From assembly GCF_963675165.1 (NCBI RefSeq), contig NC_087386.1, forward strand, positions 6,330,066 to 6,394,065: 64,000 nt of DNA. The letters are read 5' to 3'. The translations under genes were made by a program, and so were the position numbers. The DNA comes from Halichondria panicea. Taxonomy: Eukaryota > Porifera > Demospongiae > Suberitida > Halichondriidae. Shown here piece by piece: positions 58,368 through 64,000 of this stretch (position 1 is the first letter of the stretch; each line of letters starts with the position of its first letter). The notes under the pieces are model-generated. The model saw only the letters and a program-made list of their open reading frames with translations. It did no database searches and was not told the DNA's origin.

Positions 58368-61300
58368 ATTAGTGTGTGTGTATTGTCTCCCCCCACACGG
58401 TGGACCACCCCCCTATACTGCATTAGTGTGTCCCCCCACACAGTGGACCACCCCCTATACTGCATTAGTGTGCGTATTGTCTCCCCCCACACAGTGGACC
58501 ACCCCCCTATACTGCATTAGTGTGCGTATTGTCTCCCCCCACACAGTGGACCACCCCCCTATACTGCATTAGTGTGTGTATTGTCTCCCCCCACACAGTG
58601 GACCACCCCCCTATACTGCATTAGTGTGCGTATTGTCTCCCCTCACACAGTGGACCACCCCCCTCTGCTGCATTAGTGTGTGTATTTTCTTCCCTCAAAT
58701 AGTGGACGACCCCCCTATACTGCATTAGTGTGCGTATTGTCTCCCCCCACACGGTGGACCACCCCCCTATACTGCACTAGTGTGCGTGTTGTCTCCCCCC
58801 ACACGGTGGACCACCCCCCTATATTGCATTAGTGTGCGTGTTGTCTCCCCCCACACGGTGGACCACCCCCTATACTGCATTAGTGTGCGTGTTGTCTCCC
58901 CCCACACGGTGGACCACCCCCCTATACTGCATTAGTGTGCGTGTTGTCTCCCCCCACACGGTGGACCACCCCCCTATACTGCATTAGTGTGCGTGTTGTT
59001 TCCCCCCACACGGTGGACCACCCCCCTATACTGCATTAGTGTGTGGGTTGTCTCCCCCCACACGGTGGACCACCCCCCTGTACTGCATTAGTGTGCGTAT
59101 TGTCTCCCCCCACACGGTGGACCACCCCCTATACTGCATTAGTGTGCGTGTTGTCTCCCCCCACACGGTGGACCACCCCCCTGTACTGCATTAGTGTGTG
59201 TATTGTCTCCCCCCACACAGTGGACCACCCCCTATACTGCATCAGTGTGCGTATTGTCTCCCCCCACACGGTGGACCACCCCCCTATGCTGCATTAGTTG
59301 TTCGTGTTGTCTCCCCCCACACGGTGGACCACCCCCCTATGCTGCATTAGTGTGTGTCTTGTCTCCCCCCACACGGTGGACCACCCCCCTATGCTGCATT
59401 AGTGTGTGTGTTGTCTCCCCCCACACGGTGGATCACCCCCCTCTATGCTGCATTAGTGTGTGTGTTGTCTCCCCCCACACGGTGGACCACCCCCCTATAC
59501 TGCATTAGTGTGCGTGTTGTCTCCCCCCACACGGTGGACCACCCCCCTATACTGCATTAGTGTGCGTGTTGTCTCCTCACACACGGTGGACCACCCCCCC
59601 TGTACTGCATTAGTGTGTGTATTGTCTCCCCACACACAGTGGACCACCCCCCTATACTGCATTAGTGTGTGTATTGTCTCCCCCACACAGTGGACCACCC
59701 CCCTATACTGCATTAGTGTGTGTTGTCTCCCCCCACACGGTGGACCACCCCCCTATACTGCATTAGTGTGTGTTGTCTCCCCCCACACGGTGGACCACCC
59801 CCCTATACTGCATTAGTGTGTGTTGTCTCCCCCCACACAGTGGACCACCCCCCTATACTGCATTAGTGTGTGTTGTCTCCCCCCACACGGTGGACCACCC
59901 CCCTATACTGCATTAGTGTGCGTGTTGTCTCCCCCCACACGGTGGACCACCCCCCTATACTGCATTAGTGTGCGTGTTGTCTCCTCACACACGGTGGACC
60001 ACCCCCCCTGTACTGCATTAGTGTGCGTGTTGTCTTCCCCCACACAGTGGACCACCCCCCTATACTGCATTAGTGTGTGTTGTCTCACCCCACACAGTGG
60101 ACCACCCCCCTACACTGCATTAGTGTGTGTATTGTCTCCCCACACACAGTGGACCACCCCCCTACACTGCATTAGTGTGTGTATTGTCTCCCCCACACAG
60201 TGGACCACCCCCCTATACTGCATTAGTGTGTGTTGTCTCCCCCCACACAGTGGACCACCCCCCTATACTGCATTAGTGTGTGTTGTCTCCCCCCACACGG
60301 TGGACCACCCCCCTATACTGCATTAGTGTGTGTATTGTCTCCCCACACACAGTGGACCACCCCCCTATACTGCATTAGTGTGCGTTGTCTCCCCCCACAC
60401 GGTGGACCACCCCCCTATACTGCATTAGTGTGCGTGTTGTCTCCCCCCACACAGTGGACCACCCCCCTATACTGCATTAGTGTGCGTGTTGTCTCCCCCC
60501 ACACAGTGGACCACCCCCCTATACTGCATTAGTGTGCGTGTTGTCTCCCCCCACACAGTGGACCACCCCCCTATACTGCATTAGTGTGAGTGTTGTCTCC
60601 CCCCCACAGTGGACCACCCCCCTATACTGCATTAGTGTGTGTTGTCTCACCCCACACAGTGGACCACCCCCTATACTGCATTAGTGTGCGTGTTGTCTCC
60701 CCCCACACAGTGGACCACCCCCCTATACTGCATTAGTGTGTGTTGTCTCACCCCACACAGTGGACCACCCCCCTATACTGCATTAGTGTGCGTGTTGTCT
60801 CCCCCCACACAGTGGACCACCCCCCTATACTGCATTAGTGTGCGTATTGTCTCCCCCCACACAGTGGACCACCCCCCTATACTGCATTAGTGTGTGTATT
60901 GTCTCCCCCCACACGGTGGACCACCCCCCTATACTGCATTAGTGTGTGTATTGTCTCCCCACACACGGTGGACCACCCCCCTATACTGCATTAGTGTGCG
61001 TGTTGTCTCCCCCCACACGGTGGACCACCCCCCTATACTGCATTAGTGTGCGTGTTGTCTCCCCCCACACGGTGGACCACCCCCCTATACTGCATTAGTG
61101 TGCGTGTTGTCTCCCCCCACACGGTGGACCACCCCCCTATACTGCATTAGTGTGCGTGTTGTCTCCCCCCACACGGTGGACCACCCCCCTATACTGCATT
61201 AGTGTGTGTGTTGTCTCCCCCCACACAGTGGACCACCCCCCTATACTGCATTAGTGTGTGTATTGTCTCCCCCCACACAGTGGACCACCCCCTATACTGC

Positions 61301-64000
61301 ATTAGTGTGTGTTGTCTTCCCCCACACAGTGGACCACCCCCCTATACTGCATTAGTGTGTGTATTGTCTCCCCCCACACAGTGGACCACCCCCCTATACT
61401 GCATTAGTGTGTTTATTGTCTCCCCCCACACGGTGGACCACCCCCCTATACTGCACTAGTGTGTGCGTTGTCTCCCCCCACACAGTGGACCACCCCCCTA
61501 TACTGCACTAGTGTGTGCGTTGTCTCCCCCCACACAGTGGACCACCCCCCTATACTGCACTAGTGTGCGTGTTGTCTCCCCTCACACAGTGGACCACCCC
61601 CCTATACTGCACTAGTGTGTGTGTTGTCTCCCCCCACACAGTGGACCACCCCCCTATACTGCACTAGTGTGTGCGTTGTCTCCCCCCACACAGTGGACCA
61701 CCCCCCTATACTGCACTAGTGTGCGTGTTGTCTCCCCTCACACAGTGGACCACCCCCCTATACTGCACTAGTGTGTGTGTTGTCTCCCCCCACACAGTGG
61801 ACCACCCCCCTATACTGCACTAGTGTGTGCGTTGTCTCCCCCCACACAGTGGACCACCCCCCTATACTGCACTAGTGTGCGTGTTGTCTCCCCTCACACA
61901 GTGGACCACCCCCCTATACTGCACTAGTGTGTGTGTTGTCTCCCCCCCACACAGTGGACCACCCCCCTATACTGCACTAGTGTGTGCGTTGTCTCCCCCC
62001 ACACAGTGGACCACCCCCCTATACTGCACTAGTGTGCGTGTTGTCTCCCCTCACACAGTGGACCACCCCCCTATACTGCACTAGTGTGTGTGTTGTCTCC
62101 CCCCACACAGTGGACCACCCCCCTATACTGCACTAGTGTGTGTGTTGTCTCCCCCCACACAGTGGACCACCCCCTATACTGCATTAGTGTGTATTGTCTC
62201 CCCCCACACGGTGGACCACCCCCCTATACTGCATTAGTGTGTGTGTTGTCTCCCCCCACACAGTGGACCACCCCCCTATACTGCATTAGTGTGCGTGTTG
62301 TCTCCCCCCACACAGTGGACCACCCCCCTATACTGCATTAGTGTGCGTGTTGTCTCCCCCCACACAGTGGACCACCCCCCTATACTGCATTAGCGTGCGT
62401 GTTGTCTCCCCCCACACAGTGGACCACCCCCCTATACTACATTAGCGTGCACTGCACTAGTGCGTGTGTTGTCTCCCCCCACACGGTGGACCACCCCCCT
62501 GTACTGCACTAGTGGGTGTGTTGTCTCCCCCCACACGGTGGACCACCCCCCTGTACTGCACTAGTGGGTGTGTTGTCTCCCCCCACACGGTGGACCACCC
62601 CCCTGTATTGCACTAGTGTGTGTGTTGTCTCCCCCCACACGGTGGACCACCCCCCTGTACTGCACTAGTGTGCGTGTTGTCTCCCCCCACACGGTGGACC
62701 ACCCCCCTGTACTGCACTAGTGTGCGTGTTGTCTCCCCCCACACGGTGGACCACCCCCCTGTACTGCACTAGTGTGCGTGTTGTCTCCCCCCACACGGTG
62801 GACCACCCCCCTATACTGCACTAGTGTGCGTGTTGTCTCCCCCCACACGGTGGACCACCCCCCTATACTGCACTAGTGTGCGTGTTGTCTCCCCCCACAC
62901 GGTGGACCACCCCCCTATACTGCACTAGTGTGCGTGTTGTCTCCCCCCACACTGTGGACCACCCCCCTATACTGCACTAGTGTGCGTGTTGTCTCCCCCC
63001 ACACGGTGGACCACCCCCCTATACTGCACTAGTGTGCGTGTTGTCTCCCCCCACACGGTGGACCACCCCCCTATATTGCATTAGTGTGCGTGTTGTCTCC
63101 CCCCACACGGTGGACCACCCCCTATACTGCATTAGTGTGCGTGTTGTCTCCCCCCACACGGTGGACCACCCCCCTATACTGCATTAGTGTGCGTGTTGTC
63201 TCCCCCCACACGGTGGACCACCCCCCTATACTGCATTAGTGTGCGTGTTGTTTCCCCCCACACGGTGGACCACCCCCCTATACTGCATTAGTGTGTGGGT
63301 TGTCTCCCCCCACACGGTGGACCACCCCCCTGTACTGCATTAGTGTGCGTATTGTCTCCCCCCACACGGTGGACCACCCCCTATACTGCATTAGTGTGCG
63401 TGTTGTCTCCCCCCACACGGTGGACCACCCCCCTGTACTGCATTAGTGTGTGTATTGTCTCCCCCCACACAGTGGACCACCCCCTATACTGCATCAGTGT
63501 GCGTATTGTCTCCCCCCACACGGTGGACCACCCCCCTATGCTGCATTAGTTGTTCGTGTTGTCTCCCCCCACACGGTGGACCACCCCCCTATGCTGCATT
63601 AGTGTGTGTGTTGTCTCCCCCCACACGGTGGACCACCCCCCTATGCTGCATTAGTGTGTGTGTTGTCTCCCCCCACACGGTGGACCACCCCCCTATACTG
63701 CATTAGTGTGCGTGTTGTCTCCCCCCACACGGTGGACCACCCCCCTATACTGCATTAGTGTGCGTGTTGTCTCCTCACACACGGTGGACCACCCCCCCTG
63801 TACTGCATTAGTGTGTGTATTGTCTCCCCACACACAGTGGACCACCCCCTATACTGCATTAGTGTGTGTGTATTGTCTCCCCCCACACAGTGGACCACCC
63901 CCCTATACTGCATTAGTGTGTGTATTGTCTCCCCCACACAGTGGACCACCCCCCTATACTGCATTAGTGTGTGTTGTCTCCCCCCACACGGTGGACCACC
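58368..64000 (+). repeat. Minisatellite array D, ~52-bp unit (continues past window)
   Basis: About 108 units to the window end. The stretch 58800-59700 is repeated, almost unchanged, at about 63050-63950 (offset 4252 bp; marker units GTGTGGGTTGTC and GTTGTTCGTGTTGTC). Between them is a ~208-bp higher-order pattern at 61460-62100. CACGG units, which lack the AG acceptor, are frequent here. Confidence 0.97.

Overview
This is a eukaryotic, animal-like genome segment. Every recognisable gene is split by short GT-AG introns. There is an animal collagen galactosyltransferase family, and there are tyrosine-kinase-like (TKL) kinase-ankyrin genes with one ankyrin repeat per exon, a CARD-TIR gene, and many small DNA-transposon relics. 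An early-branching marine invertebrate, most likely a demosponge, is my best guess. That is inference; no rRNA or mitochondrial marker is present.

Layout. The window is a tandemly duplicated and rearranged cluster. The ancestral block seems to be: a minus-strand kinase-ankyrin gene; head-to-head with it, a plus-strand glycosyltransferase family 25 (GT25, procollagen galactosyltransferase) gene; a plus-strand tail resembling the ankyrin part of ACBD6; then, tail-to-tail, the 3' end of the next kinase-ankyrin gene. Block 1 is 1-14.06 kb. Block 2 is 14.3-32.75 kb. It holds a complete kinase-ankyrin gene and two chimeric copies in which a fatty-acid-transport-protein (SLC27A-like) exon is joined inside GT25 exon 2. 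Block 3 is 33-55.1 kb. It holds an ankyrin array without its kinase, a CARD-TIR gene lying upstream on the same strand, a decayed transposon gene, a RecQ-like helicase fragment, and the most complete GT25 copy. Block 4, from 55.4 kb, holds a collapsed kinase remnant and the 5' exons of another GT25 copy.

Four arrays of a ~52-bp minisatellite (about 5.97-12.0, 27.9-31.8, 49.6-53.1 and 58.4-64.0 kb) make up roughly 19 kb, about 30% of the window. Where the 3' end of an array is visible, its last unit is the 3' splice site and first codons of GT25 exon 7. The arrays are therefore hundreds of tandem copies of a splice acceptor plus exon start. In most units that acceptor would lead to an in-frame stop after eight codons.

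The kinase-ankyrin genes are built of interchangeable 99-bp, phase-0 exons, and copies differ by gain, loss or replacement of exons. In copy 3 the kinase is gone and CARD and TIR exons lie upstream in the same orientation, which suggests domain swapping among receptor-like genes. Most GT25 copies carry frameshifts or lack exons. The copy at 47.8-54.4 kb is open through exons 2-10 but lacks the first exon and the C-terminal end.
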